A DNA stretch of 64,000 nucleotides, taken from NCBI GenBank assembly GCA_037074705.1, contig CM073590.1, positions 1,388,001-1,452,000 on the forward strand. Direction: 5' to 3'. Of this stretch, positions 35,988-47,408 are shown one piece after another. The position numbers and the translations under genes were made by a program. Source of the DNA: Zhengitettix transpicula. Taxonomy: Eukaryota; Arthropoda; Insecta; Orthoptera; Tetrigidae. The notes under the pieces were generated by a model that was not told the DNA's origin, made no database searches, and was given only the letters and a program-made list of their open reading frames with translations. Numbering within the stretch: position 1 is the first letter of the stretch; every line of letters begins with the position of its first letter.

Positions 35988-36380
35988 TTTAGAGTAAAAG
36001 GCTACATGAGGGTAATCCACGTGGAGGCAACTCCACTTTAAAGGATTTGAAAGGGGGGATGCGGAAGGGTAGAGGAAGGTAGCCAAGGGTTAACTAGGGC
36101 CACAGGGTGATTGTTTAAAGTTCCCACTCGGCATTCGCCTAAACCTCGTGCAGGACAAACCCTCGATCAGGTAGGCTGGCATTGGGTACTTTTCCCACGC
36201 TATTCCAAAGGCGGGAGAGGGTTTTTTTGTGGGGACGCAGCATTACTTTCACCGTGCCTCGACCAGTTTAGGAGGCAACTGGCCGACTGTTCCAATGGGA
36301 ACAGGAAACAGCTCTTACCCTATGCCGAAGGTAGTCGTCTCCGTCTCTTCAGAAAGGTTCATCTGCGAGAGAACCTCGTT
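35988..36380 (+). repeat. Repeat A copy 7
   Basis: Starts AGAGTAAAAGGCTACATGAG and carries the full set of 5' and central blocks (GGAAGGTAGCCAAGGGTTAA, GGCATTCGCCTAAACC, CTCGACCAGTTTAGGAGGC). It ends near AGAAAGGTTCATCTGCGAGA. Slight internal deletions are present in the ACTCCCC and CTAGAAAACCTGCA regions. Confidence 0.85.
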
Positions 36381-38168
36381 TCCTGTGTCATAAAATGGTA
36401 AAGACTTGCCAGCGATTATTTAATTAATTCTACGACTCCATCTTTTTAGCAATCAACAAATCCTGAAAACATATGTTTTTGTTCTAAATTATTCTACAAT
36501 ATCCAAATATTATCAACTACTAAAGTAGCCATATCAGAACTAATTTTTCAACATCATCTAATTGCATTCACTGCATTTATTTAAAATATTTTGAATGCAA
36601 TGCTATTATTTTTATAAGTGTGTTATATAATTACGTTCTACTTCAAAACCGTACTTCTAAAGATCTATTTACATAGAAAAATAATTGTCGGTGGTAATTA
36701 CAAGAAATACTAAAATACATTATGAGCGTTAGTTTGTCAAAGTAAGAAACTAAATTCTAATTACTCTAATGTAAGTATAATAATGACAAATTTATAGCAT
36801 TTAAGGACCTGTGACCAACTTACCAAGTGATGGGCGAAAGTTACAACACGTTACTATATTGTTCACAGAATCCCTTAGAAATAAAACTGCATGATCTACA
36901 ATTTTTCTAGAAAACAATAGATACAATAAATAGACTATTTAATTTTGTATCTAGAACCTGCATTATTGTACAAACTGATCCATTGTAACTATTCACGTCC
37001 TAAAATATCAACGTGATTATTTAATCACTTGTAATCAATGATTTTAAAGATGGTAAAATTCATCATCTATTTTCTTTCCAATTGATTGGATTCGGATTCC
37101 TGACGATTGTAACAATCCTGTTGATTTTCTAGGAATAATTCTGATTTACATTCAAAGGACACAGTTGGGTTAAACTGAACTTGTTATCTCATTTAACACA
37201 TTCTTCGCAGTGCGCGAAATGTAAGAAATAAATGTTTATATATTTGACATACATTGACAATTTTTTTGCAGTGTTTTTGGATAATTTCAGCGCAAAGAAT
37301 AACGATAAATTAAACAGAACGACAGAGGACAATGTTAGAAATGCATTTAAATGAGTTGACACAAAAATATTAACAAATTATAGACATAACAAAAGTAATC
37401 TGAAATTATAGCATGAATGAAACAATTTTCACAGTCTTCAGTAAATTAGAATCCAAAAATAAACTGTTCAATGTGATTTAGAATTGTAAAAAATGCTTGT
37501 GAATAGTTTAGAATTTTTATTGTAATAGGTACTTACTCTACTGAACGCTTTCAGTTCTTGTGTTAATATAAATTGGCACAAAAAATATTTGAAGATCAAG
37601 TTAAGTTTTGTAGTGAAATTCTGTCATTTAAAGGGATCATAAGCCAAAAAATATTATTGTAAATGGTAGACTTTAGTGCCTAAACATTCCAACAGTGATG
37701 AAATACTAGAAACATGACCCGGATGTTGGACAGACCAGGAACGGTCTGCAAATTTACTAATTTAGAATTCTGTTTGTCGGAAATCATGAAAATATTAAGT
37801 TAGAAAGTAAATATAATTAAGAAAATTCGAATAAATTGGCCCTATTATAAACACCTTGCTTCTGTCATTTATAATATGACTTTATATCTTCAAAATATCT
37901 AACTTTTATTGCAAAAGTCACCATAAGGTACGGTGGACACCGGGGTTAAATAAGAAAGAACATTCGACTCTTCGTCTTTTGTCGATTAATGAAGACAGGT
38001 GCTTGTTGAGAATGATTTTGTAGTGTTTTGATTAAGCTAATTACTGAAGTATGTCAATTTGCGCTGTAATTATAAATCATTTGGTTAGAAATCCGACAGC
38101 CATTACTCCGACTCGATTGAGAAAATTGTAATTTATTACTTTATATATTTAAGAAATATTTGTTTCAG
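36381..38168. other. AT-rich non-coding stretch, 1.8 kb
   Basis: Nothing recognised until the acceptor-like ATATTTGTTTCAG at 38156-38168. Confidence 0.45.
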
Positions 38169-38261
38169 TATGTTCGTGGCAGCACGGCCGTGATGCTCGC
38201 GCACTCCAGCGTGGGCTATTCTTCCGTCGACGGTCAGCAGCACGCAGCCTACCGGATGTGA
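38169..38261 (+). CDS. Candidate terminal exon of the GPCR-like gene
   Basis: Behind a good acceptor (GAAATATTTGTTTCAG) a phase-0 frame of 30 codons starts YVRGSTAVMLAHSSVGYSSV, ends ..AAYRM, and stops at TGA 38259-38261. The codons favour G or C at the third position (about three quarters), in contrast to the AT-rich flanks. This is what a conserved coding end would show. Its phase fits the exon at 30032-30116, giving a 58-residue tail across an intron of about 8 kb filled with repeats. Serine and threonine richness suits a receptor tail. A second plus-strand frame (phase 2) and a minus-strand frame (38149-38421) are also open here because the DNA is GC-rich, so the reading is uncertain. Confidence 0.35.
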   Translation, partial: YVRGSTAVMLAHSSVGYSSVDGQQHAAYRM

Positions 38262-38405
38262 CGTCACGCCTCTCCGGCGCCGACGTCTTCTGGGGGCGGA
38301 CACTCACGTCAGCGTCGCCGGAAATCCGCCTCCCGTTCTTCAGGGTGCCGGAGTCCACCGTAGCTTCCTCGCGACAACTGTTGTGAATGCCAGACGCCCG
38401 TAAAT
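38262..38405 (+). promoter_or_regulatory. GC-rich island with palindromic CRE-like TGACGTCA
   Basis: The island 38175-38400 is the most GC- and CpG-rich stretch in the window. It contains GTGACGTCAC (TGACGTCA at 38259-38266), a perfect CREB/ATF-type site, and GCACTCACGTCAGCG-like half sites. It could be a 3' UTR of the candidate exon or a CpG-rich promoter. No TATA or initiator was identified. Confidence 0.3.
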
Positions 38406-39920
38406 AATGGCAATGGAACATAAAAAGAAAAATTTAATTGGCTATCAAGTGTGCAGCTTTTGAAATCAATTCTACGACTACTTACTACCCTGCAGAAACC
38501 TAAATCTAGCCGCTAAATGTAATTCCAAAAGACTGGCATTATTCGACTAAAAGCTAAACAGCCCTAAACGCCGAAAGATATTCATCTTCCAATGGCTATT
38601 TTGTCAAACTTGATAAACGCAGCCATGTAATGCAAACACGAGAGCAGTTTTACTTGAAAAACTTGAAAACAAAGCTAAGTCGAAGTTACAATTTCTACTT
38701 TATAATTGTTACATGTATCCCGTGAACAGTGCTTAACATATCTGTATTGCTCCAACTGTAATAGTATCTTTGTTTCTAAAATAATATATACTCCGTTCGA
38801 TAATTCTGGCATCACGTTGTTGCCTGATGTGTTTAAATGAGATGACACGGTTCTAAATTTTCAGGGCCGTAAATTTCTCATCGTTTTTCAGTTGAAAGAC
38901 AGGGAAGTGTTTCTGCCCTGAGTAATGTTAATTGAAAGTTTTATTTATTTTTAAATACTCAATTTATTTGTGTTTTGTTTAATGAACAATGGATTAAGAC
39001 TGAGATGTTAGGATTATTTTATATGAAAGGATATCAAATAAATGGCATATTGTTTATTTAACCCGAGAAAGTGATTGATGTGGACATGATATATGTTGAT
39101 GGAACATAACTCGAACAGTTGCGCACAAAACAATCATAAATTTTTATTGAATCACCAAAATGAATGTGTAGACTTGTTTGTTACAACTGTTTTTCGTATC
39201 GTATGTATTCATTTGTGTTCGTTCACATGTCTATTTTATGTTTAAGCGATAAAATGACTATTGAATCAGTTTTCTTGCATCATTCCTGATTAGAGTTTCC
39301 TATCTGAATATTATTTTGAGTCATAACTATATATTTGCATCGTTAACAACGTTTCATAAGACAAGAAACATTTTCCAAATGATGTACTTCACAAACATTT
39401 AATTGTAAAGCTGCAGCCATGAGAAACGACATATTTTCCCATTTTAGAGAACATAATTTCTTGATGTGTTATCTCTGCAACAAAAAATTAGGGAAATTTC
39501 ACACGTTTTACTTGGGTGTCCTTACATCAGATTGGATGTCATAACTGGTTCTTCAAAGAATAACATCGGTTATAGACAGACTGAAATACTAGTATTTGAA
39601 GCATTTCAGGCATTAGGGAAAGAAATAGACATCGGTTGTATTATAATCCTATATTTTGCTTCAGTCGTTGTGGCCCAAGGCGCTCTGAGCCATGGAATGC
39701 GTCAATATACGAAATCAAATGGAAGAGAAAGGAGAACAACGATAATTCGAGATTACAACAGGATTTAGTAATTGTTCTACTATTATTGTTATACGGTGAT
39801 AAAAAGTTATTAAGGGTAGTAGTTTTGGGGACTTATCTTAGTGAAAGAGTAAAAGCGTTTCTGATAAGTTTGAGTAGGAAACGAACGTAGATATCCCAAA
39901 TAGTCCCGACAGATACCTAT
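38406..39920. other. Non-coding stretch
   Basis: The 100-codon frame at 39466-39768 (with an overlapping 84-codon frame) is unrecognised. It has no splice sites, and its composition is like the flanks. A site resembling the start of a Tc1 end begins near 39928. Confidence 0.35.
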
Positions 39921-39925
39921 ATTTA

Positions 39926-40762
39926 TGTACACTGACGTGTCAAATTCTCAAAACCACCTGACGTTTTCGACAACTTAGATATGATATCGTGCTTCGTTAA
40001 ATATTCAAGAACAACTGCTGTGATTTAAAGTATTTAAATATTGTACGATCACTCGGAAAACTGGGTCTTAACGTCTGCGGGCGTCAGCTCACGCAACTGG
40101 GAGTGGTAAGAAGGTCAACTGTGCAAATAAGTTGTTACACATCTCAAATTATCTCTGAACGCAACGTTCACGGTACACTTCAATGTATGGGACATGGAAG
40201 TCGACGGTAAATTCTAAATTTGTTGTAACAAGAGAATACGTCTCCAATTGGATAGCAACACAACGATTGGTCAGTCAAGCATTACGGTCATGAAGACCGA
40301 TGAATCACGAAAACAGGGACCTTATATGCATGATAGGAACAGAGTTATAGTTTTGAAGTTTTTTTCTTGGAATTTCTTTTATTCGTGTCTGAATAGCACG
40401 AAATACATCAGTATTTTCATCAAGCCCAACCTATAACGTTTATGGAAATAGCTACTTCCCAACGCGCCATGCACCGCTACTCGTATTTTACCGGAGTATT
40501 TTCAGAAACACGATGAAGAGTTTATCTTTCTTTGGCGGCCTTCACAACCATCAGATCTCAGTACAATTGAAAAGTTGAGAATCGCAGTTGAAAGACCCAT
40601 CCAAAAGCAGCTTGACGCACAAGCATCAAATGTGTCAGATTTGGACAGTGCTATACCTCGGGAATCCTCTGATCACATTTCAACATCTTATTCAGTCAAT
40701 TCTAAAACTAATCGCCACAGTATATTTAATTTTTTAGTCTCTTAGTCGAAACAAGGTTTCAT
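39926..40762 (+). pseudogene. Tc1-like transposase pseudogene
   Basis: DDE transposase relic. From about 40075 an HTH-like block (RQLTQLGVVRRSTVQISC style spacing) is followed by ERNVHGTLQCMGHGSRR (~40158), which matches Tc1 'RTVHRTLHRMGLGSRRP'. The first catalytic aspartate is in MKTDESRK at 40290-40313 (Tc1 WSDESRF). After several frame breaks, WRPSQPSDLSTIEKLRIAVE at ~40533-40593 matches '[20 protein letters not shown]', with the second D position preserved. The frame is interrupted by stops and indels. The 3' 220 bp belong to the palindrome described separately. ACTGACGTGTCAAATTCTCA near 39931 may be the left terminal end. Confidence 0.75.
40543..40762 (+). repeat. Palindrome left arm (Tc1 3' end)
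   Basis: 220-bp arm, inverted match to 41050-41269. Shared words include GTCTCTTAGTCGAAACAAGG, TGTCAGATTTGGACAGTG and CACATTTCAACATCTTATT; identity is roughly 90 percent by eye. The arm covers the C-terminal end of the Tc1 transposase and its 3' flank. Confidence 0.85.
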
Positions 40763-40782
40763 TTTTTTTGTGTGCTTAGTAA

Positions 40783-41045
40783 AGAACTCCTCTCCCGCTA
40801 TCGGAAGGGCGTGGGACAAGTACCCAATGCCCGACCTACCCGATGCAGGTTTTTCTAGGGTTTTCCCTACATTTCTTTAGGCGAATGCCGGGTAGGATCC
40901 TTAAACCATAGCCCGGGGGCCCTAGTAACCCTTGGCTACCTTCCTCTACCCTTCCGCATCCCCCCTTTCTAATCCCTTCCTATGCTATTAAAGGGGAGTT
41001 GCCCAATGTGGATCACCCTCATGTAGCCTGTTGCCCTAAAAAAAA
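40783..41045 (-). repeat. Repeat A copy 8, inside the Tc1 palindrome
   Basis: Reverse copy running from CTCTCCCGCTATCGGAAGGG to CACCCTCATGTAGCCTGTTG plus CCCTAAAAA. It fills almost the whole 287-bp spacer of the palindrome. Identity to the other copies is high, so insertion is comparatively recent. Confidence 0.85.
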
Positions 41046-41049
41046 AGAG

Positions 41050-41269
41050 ATGAAACCTTGTTTCGACTAAGAGACAAATAAATTAAATATACTGTGGCGA
41101 TTATGTTTAAAATTGACTCAATAAGATGTTGAAATGTGATCAGAGGATTCACGAGGTATAACACTGTCCAAATCTGACACATTTGATGCTTGTGCAACCA
41201 GCTGCTTTTGGATGGGTCTTTAAACTTCGACTCTCAACTATTCAATTGGACTGAGAATTGATGGTTGTG
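41050..41269 (-). repeat. Palindrome right arm (Tc1 3' end)
   Basis: Inverted partner of 40543-40762. It is immediately followed by a short repeat A fragment. Confidence 0.85.
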
Positions 41270-41280
41270 ATATCCGGTAT

Positions 41281-41325
41281 TCGCATTGGAATAGTCGGTC
41301 AGCTGCCTCCTAAACTGGTGTGATA
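41281..41325 (-). repeat. Repeat A fragment
   Basis: CATTGGAATAGTCGGTCAGC and TGCCTCCTAAACTGGT are the complement of the family's 3' blocks. It is the part missing from copy 8, so copy 8 and this piece may once have been one insertion split by the right arm. Confidence 0.65.
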
Positions 41326-41845
41326 CATGTGAATAGATCCTTTTTCATTCTTCCTTCCTTCATTATTCGTTTTCTTTGTGCTTTCTCTTAAAAGTAATAA
41401 ATTAGTAGAGTATAAAGCAAAACTTTAACATCAGCCAACTTCAATAAATTTTGGTACGGTTAAGGGCATATGCCTTATTTTGCTATAGTTAATTAATAAT
41501 GTCCAGATTAAAATAACAATTTTGTTGATTGTCAATCAAACACACAGGTTTTTGAAACATCTAAACTGCTCGTGACCTTATTACATCCTCTAACATTATC
41601 TTTTACGACTTTTTCGTTTAATTCGGTCCATTTTATGTAGCCTGTAAGCGCTGCCAAAAATTATCTACATAGAATCGTTAAAAGCATTACTAAATTATAG
41701 ACTCCACAAGTAGAAAAGAAAACCATCTACTGAGGTAAGTTTGTCAAAATCAATAAAATGCAAGGAAACTATTACATCATTTCAGATAATGTCCTGGCGC
41801 TATACATCGGTTCGACGTCAATAATTCTGACATTTGTCAATTAAA
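41326..41845. other. AT-rich non-coding stretch
   Basis: Nothing recognised. Confidence 0.4.
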
Positions 41846-42985
41846 GTCGTAATTATATACCTGACTATGCGTTTCTTCAGGACGTTTATAATTGGCCTTA
41901 TGCTCTTCGATCCTGGTTTTGAGTTTCTCTCTTAGTTTGGCCAATGTAAATTGAATTGCAATCTAAGCATTCTATTTTATATACCACAACATGGGTTTCT
42001 TCTTGATCTAAAGGATCTTTATCATTCTTAATGTAACCTGATAAGGAGTTGTAAGTTTTTTAAATCATATTAATATTAAATTATCGGAGTTGATCGGAGA
42101 CTAGTATGAAAATATTATATTGATTTTTTATGAGGATTATTGTGATCACGGCGTTTAACCTGGTATGGAAAAGAGTTTTTTGAGCTTATTATTAATATGG
42201 AATTTCATTAAAGAACGTGGATAAAAGCTCAGCTAACAATTATGTTACACACTATGTTTAAATCTTAGAATGGAATTTATAATTGGAAATTAAAAAACAT
42301 AGATAATTTTTGTCATGGTGTGGTTGTAAAAATAATGTACAACCCGACCAGAAAAGGTTGGCTTCCTATACAAATTTGTTACTAATTTAAAATTTTCTAC
42401 TTTGAGAAAATTCTGAGATATTAACTTCTAGTTCTACAATGAATTGTAAATTGGAATAACAGTTATTAAAAACTTGGACCATATTATCCAATTTATTCTC
42501 TGTAATGATGCATAAAATGTCGTCGACGTACCGGAAATAGCACACAGGTTGAAAATTAAGAATGGAAAGGTAAGTATTTTCTATGTCTCTACTATTTCAG
42601 AGAAGAGAACTTCCAATCGGTGATCCATTAATTTGGTGAAAAAATGAAGGATTGAAGTAAAATTATTATTAAATTCTACTTAATACATTAATAATGGCGA
42701 TGAGAATTTTCAGCCGAAGGTATATTGATGTATTGATTAAAAAGGCTCCACCGTGACTTAAAACTAGTCATAACTAAATTGTTGGGTATGGATGTGAATA
42801 ACGAAACCACATCCAATTAAACAAGTGTGTTCTCAGGAGGAATTCTCAATTCATTAATAGATTCTAGAAGTTGAAATGAGTTTGTAAAAGAAGGGTTAGA
42901 TTCGTCATTAAGACCTTTAGACAGAAAGATTTGTAAGAAGCGGGCGAATTTATTCAAAGGTCTGTTGGTAGAAGAAACTATAAGT
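41846..42985 (-). mobile_element. Penelope-like element 2 (reverse, inactivated)
   Basis: On the minus strand the RT catalytic motif RYVDDIL is intact at 42519-42530 (YVDD). The GIY-YIG endonuclease block HVVVYKIECLDCNSIYIGQT is intact near 41945-42005, with both Cys and YIG preserved. A frameshift follows (KRE..QNQDRR). The block ordering and about 0.5 kb spacing are typical of the family. The N-terminal RT is incomplete at about 42960, where repeat A copy 9 begins, so the insertion may have removed it. Sequence differs clearly from PLEs 1 and 3, pointing to a second lineage closer to the element at 61690. Confidence 0.8.
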
Positions 42986-43002
42986 TTTTTAAAAAAATTT
43001 TT

Positions 43003-43400
43003 TAGGGTAACAGGCTACATGAGGGTAATCCACATAGCATAGGAAGGGATTTGAAAGGGGGATGCGGAAGGGTAGAGGAAGGTAGCCAAGGATTAACTAG
43101 GGCCCTCGGGCTATGGTTTAAGGATCCTACCCGGCAATTCACCTAAAAGTGATGCAGGAAAAACTCTAGAAACCAATGCATCAGGTAGGTCGGGCATTTG
43201 GTACTTGTCCCACGCCCTTCCGATGGCGGGAGAGGGGTTTGCTGTGGGGTCTCAGCTTTCCCCTCTCCGAGCCTTGACCGGTTTAGTAGGCAGCTGGCCG
43301 ACTATTCTAATAGGAATAGCGGACTACTCTGAACGAAACATACCATTTTTGTCGGAAAAGAACAACGGCTGTGAGAAACAGGTATCTTCCAAGCTAGGAT
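43003..43400 (+). repeat. Repeat A copy 9
   Basis: Begins after a T-run with AGGGTAACAGGCTACATGAG and contains all central blocks to GGCAGCTGGCCGACTATTC. The 84-codon frame at 43205-43459 lies in it and is not a gene. Confidence 0.85.
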
Positions 43401-44654
43401 GCTCTACGGCCGCGATTTTGAAATCTTTCATCGTGTATAAGAGAACAATGAGTGAATAACAACTGATGTGAACTCCGACACGGTAGAGCTGATTGTAAAC
43501 AGAAGAAATAATGTCAGCAATAACCCTCGGCCCATTTTATTTGCGTACCGTGAAGTGGGAGATTTAAAATAGATTCGATTCCATACTTATTTTGTATCCA
43601 AATGATATATTTCGGGACATGGGCTCCAAATCAGACCATTCTCTACTAATTCCCCTCTACAACACCTAAAAAGCCTGTAATAGGAATTCTATAACACCTT
43701 GTATACATATGCAGGTACAGTTACGGCTGTGAAAATAATTAAAAATCTATTTCAAAGTCTTGAACTTAATTCAGCCATAATTTTATTACAATCTTTATTA
43801 CAATTGATCATTTAATACGGTTTACCACCTACAACAGTAATGACAATGTTAGCTTATTCCTACAGAGAGAAAGAATTCGAATCAGGAAGCACGCAGATTA
43901 TTTTCCAATGCAAAACTGTTACATCGCAGATATTGAAAACTGTCAATGGTTCCAAAAATTGTATTTCTTCTTGGTTCTACAACTCATTGAGGACGTTTGC
44001 CTGCCAGGCCACCTGACATGCTGTCCTGTTGCGTCACAAATTCGCGAACTCAGAATAATCCTGGTAAATCCTTTTTCATCTCATGACCTGCACGTTTGGT
44101 TTTCCTCTTTCATCTTCTGAGAATTATCCCAAATTGTAAGCATACAAATTTTAATATGCAATGTATATCATTTTATCATACATACAATATAATTTGAAGG
44201 AAGTGAATTTATTTACTATGAATAATATTAATAACAAAGAAATAACTTTAAAATACAAGTATACATCATACAATGTGAATGTGGGTTTAAGGAAATAATT
44301 ATAGAAAAAAATATCTCCTACGAGACTCGGTGAATTTCATTTTGTAATTATTGTGCTGAATTCTCAGTGCGGAGGGACTTTTCTGTGTATCAGCTACTTA
44401 ACCCTAATCCTGACAAATTGGTAGAACCTGAACATCAAAAGAAATGTAGTAATTGTAAAAATAATGTACTTTAAAGGTATTTTTACTGCTGCAGTTTGCT
44501 GGTACCTGTTTGGCTCTCAAAAGCTGGCCTGCAATAAAAATCCATAAGAGTACCAAGTAAAGTAAATAAAAGAAGCATAAAACTGAAAGGTTGCGTTCAT
44601 TATTTGGAATTTTTTTGTCCTCGTGTTAAAACCAAGGAATTTAAATCAACCTAG
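43401..44654. other. Non-coding stretch
   Basis: The short frame at 43908-44120 has no splice sites or motifs. Nothing else recognised. Confidence 0.4.
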
Positions 44655-44915
44655 GCTGGCTTTAAGGAGCATAGGAGCGTATGTTCCGGGGTCGCAGACG
44701 TTGGGCATACGGTAAGAGTTGTTTGTTGTTCTCATTGGAGGTGTCGACCAACTGCCCCCAAATCCGTAAGCATAGAATCTGGTAAGTTGCATTGCGTTGC
44801 GTGGGACAAGTACCAGGAGCACCTACCTGATGTTGGTTTCTCTATCATAGCCCTAGTCATCCCTTGGTCTTCCTTCTTAAGCTATTAAAGGAAAGAGCCA
44901 TCAAAGCGGATGAAA
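44655..44915 (-). repeat. Repeat A copy 10 (degenerate, reverse)
   Basis: TATGTTCCGGGGTCGCAGAC, GGCATACGGTAAGAGTTG, GCGTGGGACAAGTACCAGG and TAGTCATCCCTTGGTCTTCC are complements of family blocks, with internal deletions. Confidence 0.7.
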
Positions 44916-45603
44916 AAAACAAGTAAAGTAAAATGTTAAAGCAAAATATTAAATTTTATATAGGTACGTCTTTGTTCAGGTCCTATAAAGAGTACAGAGA
45001 AAGGAACATAAAATAGAAATATATTAGAAACGAGAACAAAGAGAACTAGGCTTAGAAGTATATCGATTTACATGTACAATTGAGATGGTCAAAAAATCTG
45101 AAATAAATGCGTTATTTGAAAGAATAGATTTTGGAAGATTTACTATATAACCCAGTCTGAATCAAATTGTAATAAATGACTTTCAGCAGTTTTAATACAT
45201 TTCCTCTTATTGTAGCAACGTTAAGAAAGTGGATGTGATAACTAAAATATGTACGTGTAGTGCTATTAATTTTGCCATGTACAACTGAAGTATATTGATC
45301 AATGTAGTCATTAAATGGCCATAAGTTTATTTTTGTGTATATGATATTGGATTTTTATTAGTACTGTTTTTTCTCTTGACACCGTTTTACTGCATGTACG
45401 AAACGTTGGCACAACGGAAAAATTCCTAGTAATTCACTATAGATTCACTGTTTTCGAGCAAACCATAAGTGATACATTCAATACTTTTATATTATTAGGT
45501 AACTTGAAGCCACGGATAAAGTCCCCCCCCCCCTCTAAACGTTCAACATATTGTTGTAGGCTCCGTACGAACTCAATGCTTCGTAATTAGTGAAAAATGA
45601 TAT
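44916..45603. other. AT-rich stretch with a C-run
   Basis: No gene. A run of about 12 C residues lies at 45522-45534. Confidence 0.4.
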
Positions 45604-46110
45604 TTTTTTAGGTAACATGAGGGTAATCCACATGGTGGCAACTCCCCTCTTATAGAATAGGAAGGGATTTGAAAGGGATGATGCGGAAGGGTAGAGAAAG
45701 GTAGCCAAGGGTTAACTAGGGCCCCCGGGCTATAGTTTAAGGATCCTAACCGGCATTCGCCTAAACGTAATGCAGGACAAACCCTAGAAAACCTGCATCA
45801 GGTAGGTCAGGCATTGGGTACTTGTCCCACGCCCTTCCGATAGCAACAGAGGAGTTTGCTGTGGGGACGTAGCATTCCTTTCTCCGTGCCTGAACCAGAT
45901 CAGGAGGCAGCTGGCCGCCTATTCCAATGGGAACAGCAAACAAATCCTACTGTATGCCCAAGGTCTGTGACCCCGAAACATACACCTCTCAAAACAAGTC
46001 GAGGTGCCTCGGCTTGTGGGAACCTTAGTTCAGAAACGGAGAGAGGAAAAGGCATCCCCAAAGGTAGCCCCTTCCGTCTCCACTAAAAGGTTCTGCTGAC
46101 GAAAAAAATC
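45604..46110 (+). repeat. Repeat A copy 11 (longest)
   Basis: The most complete copy, about 505 bp. It runs from TTTTTTTAGGTAACATGAGG to CCGTCTCCACTAAAAGGTTC plus TGCTGACG. It shows the 3' section missing from others (CAAGTCGAGGTGCCTCGGC, GTGGGAACCTTAGTTC, GGCATCCCCAAAGGTAGC). There is no reverse-transcriptase or transposase motif in any frame. A/T-rich borders and no obvious inverted ends leave SINE, MITE or retroelement fragment all possible. Confidence 0.85.
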
Positions 46111-47280
46111 TGAGGCACCTTTATCCGACCAAAACGTATGTTTTATAAAGGTACAAGTTACACGTTCATCCAATGACATTTTATCATTATCGCCAAATCA
46201 AGATACACGCTAAGACAGAGTTAAACTAAATCAATTCAAGTGTTTGTAATAATTAAAAGAAATAAAATGAAACGAAGAATGAAACAAATTCTTTCAATTT
46301 TTTCAAGAAACTACTAGGTCAACTGAATCGGAGATATCTCAAACTTTAGAACGGGAAATCTTAAAATAAGCAATAATTTGAGAAAAGAAGTTTGCAATAT
46401 CTTATGTGGAGCAACATAAAGCTTATAGTGAAAGAATAACGTTAAACAGCCTGCAACAGTACAGTCTAATTCGAAATAAGCGACATCGGCTTTAAATGAA
46501 TTAATATCGACACGTGAAATGAGTGCACAATCTTAATTTAGATTGCGTAATTCGAACTTGAATATCTCCAACTCTCGGTGGAAGTTGCACTCCAAATCGC
46601 TCGCCACATCACCATAGAAACTCTATTATTCTTGTCTTACTTTTTAATGTCACCTTCCTAGACCAATTTACTTTGATTTTAAAATTAATTTCAACGTGCA
46701 ATTTCATATAATAAATTAAGTCGTTTTCATCCCATGCAAACGTTGTCAAGATATAAATATCCGTCCGCGACCATGTTTACGACAGATATATTTTCTTATA
46801 GTTAATAATAGTTCTTCAAAATTTGTTTCCTGTCCCAGAATTGTAATAAAATAACAAAATAGGTGTTTACGAAAGTTAGAAAAAATAAATACATATAACC
46901 GAGTTTTAAACACCAGCTCTGAAACTTGTAATAAACAATTTCAACTTAAAATATGTTAAAATATGTTACTCTTGTGGTGATCCATTTTCTACCTTATATG
47001 TTTACGTTGTGTAATTTAATTTTCTGGCAAGCAAAAGAATTTTTCTTCTAAATTTTGTCTAAACGCGCAGGCAAGTCACATATTCGAGGATGGTCAGTTA
47101 GTTACGGTCGGGCCTCCTAATGTATTTCGAAGGGAGCTGCCAGATGTTTTAAAATGGAAGGAAAAGAACCTCAACCATCCGTGAGGGTAGTCTAAGGAAA
47201 CAAGTGCTTGGAGGAGGGATGCTCCTTGCACCACATTACAAACTTTTCTGATAATAATTTTTAATAATAAAAGAAGTAGC
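46111..47280. other. AT-rich non-coding stretch
   Basis: Nothing recognised. A GC-balanced patch at 46560-46620 has no exon features. Confidence 0.4.
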
Positions 47281-47282
47281 AC

Positions 47283-47408
47283 AGTCTAGCACAACTCCAG
47301 AAATTAAACTTCGACGATAAACCTGTCAACCAGCAATACCAAAGGAGTGGCTAGGTTTAGTCTAGCACAACTACAGAATCCAACTTCGACGAGCAACCGG
47401 TCAACCAC
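47283..47408 (+). repeat. 76-bp period duplication
   Basis: AGTCTAGCACAACTCCAGAA at 47283 and AGTCTAGCACAACTACAGAA at 47359 begin two related segments, each with AACTTCGACGA and GGTCAACCA or TGTCAACCA, period 76 bp. The second is followed by a plus-strand frame (to 47595) with protein-like composition in its first part (NFDEQPVNHEGAVKLTTQTQ) that I do not recognise. Confidence 0.6.

Noticed and set aside
39466..39890. 100- and 84-codon overlapping frames as a possible gene
   Set aside because: Base composition equals the flanks, the two frames overlap each other, and no splice sites or family motifs are visible.
45522..45534. C homopolymer as a possible i-motif or regulatory site
   Set aside because: A single short run without neighbouring C-tracts; homopolymer length is also prone to sequencing error.
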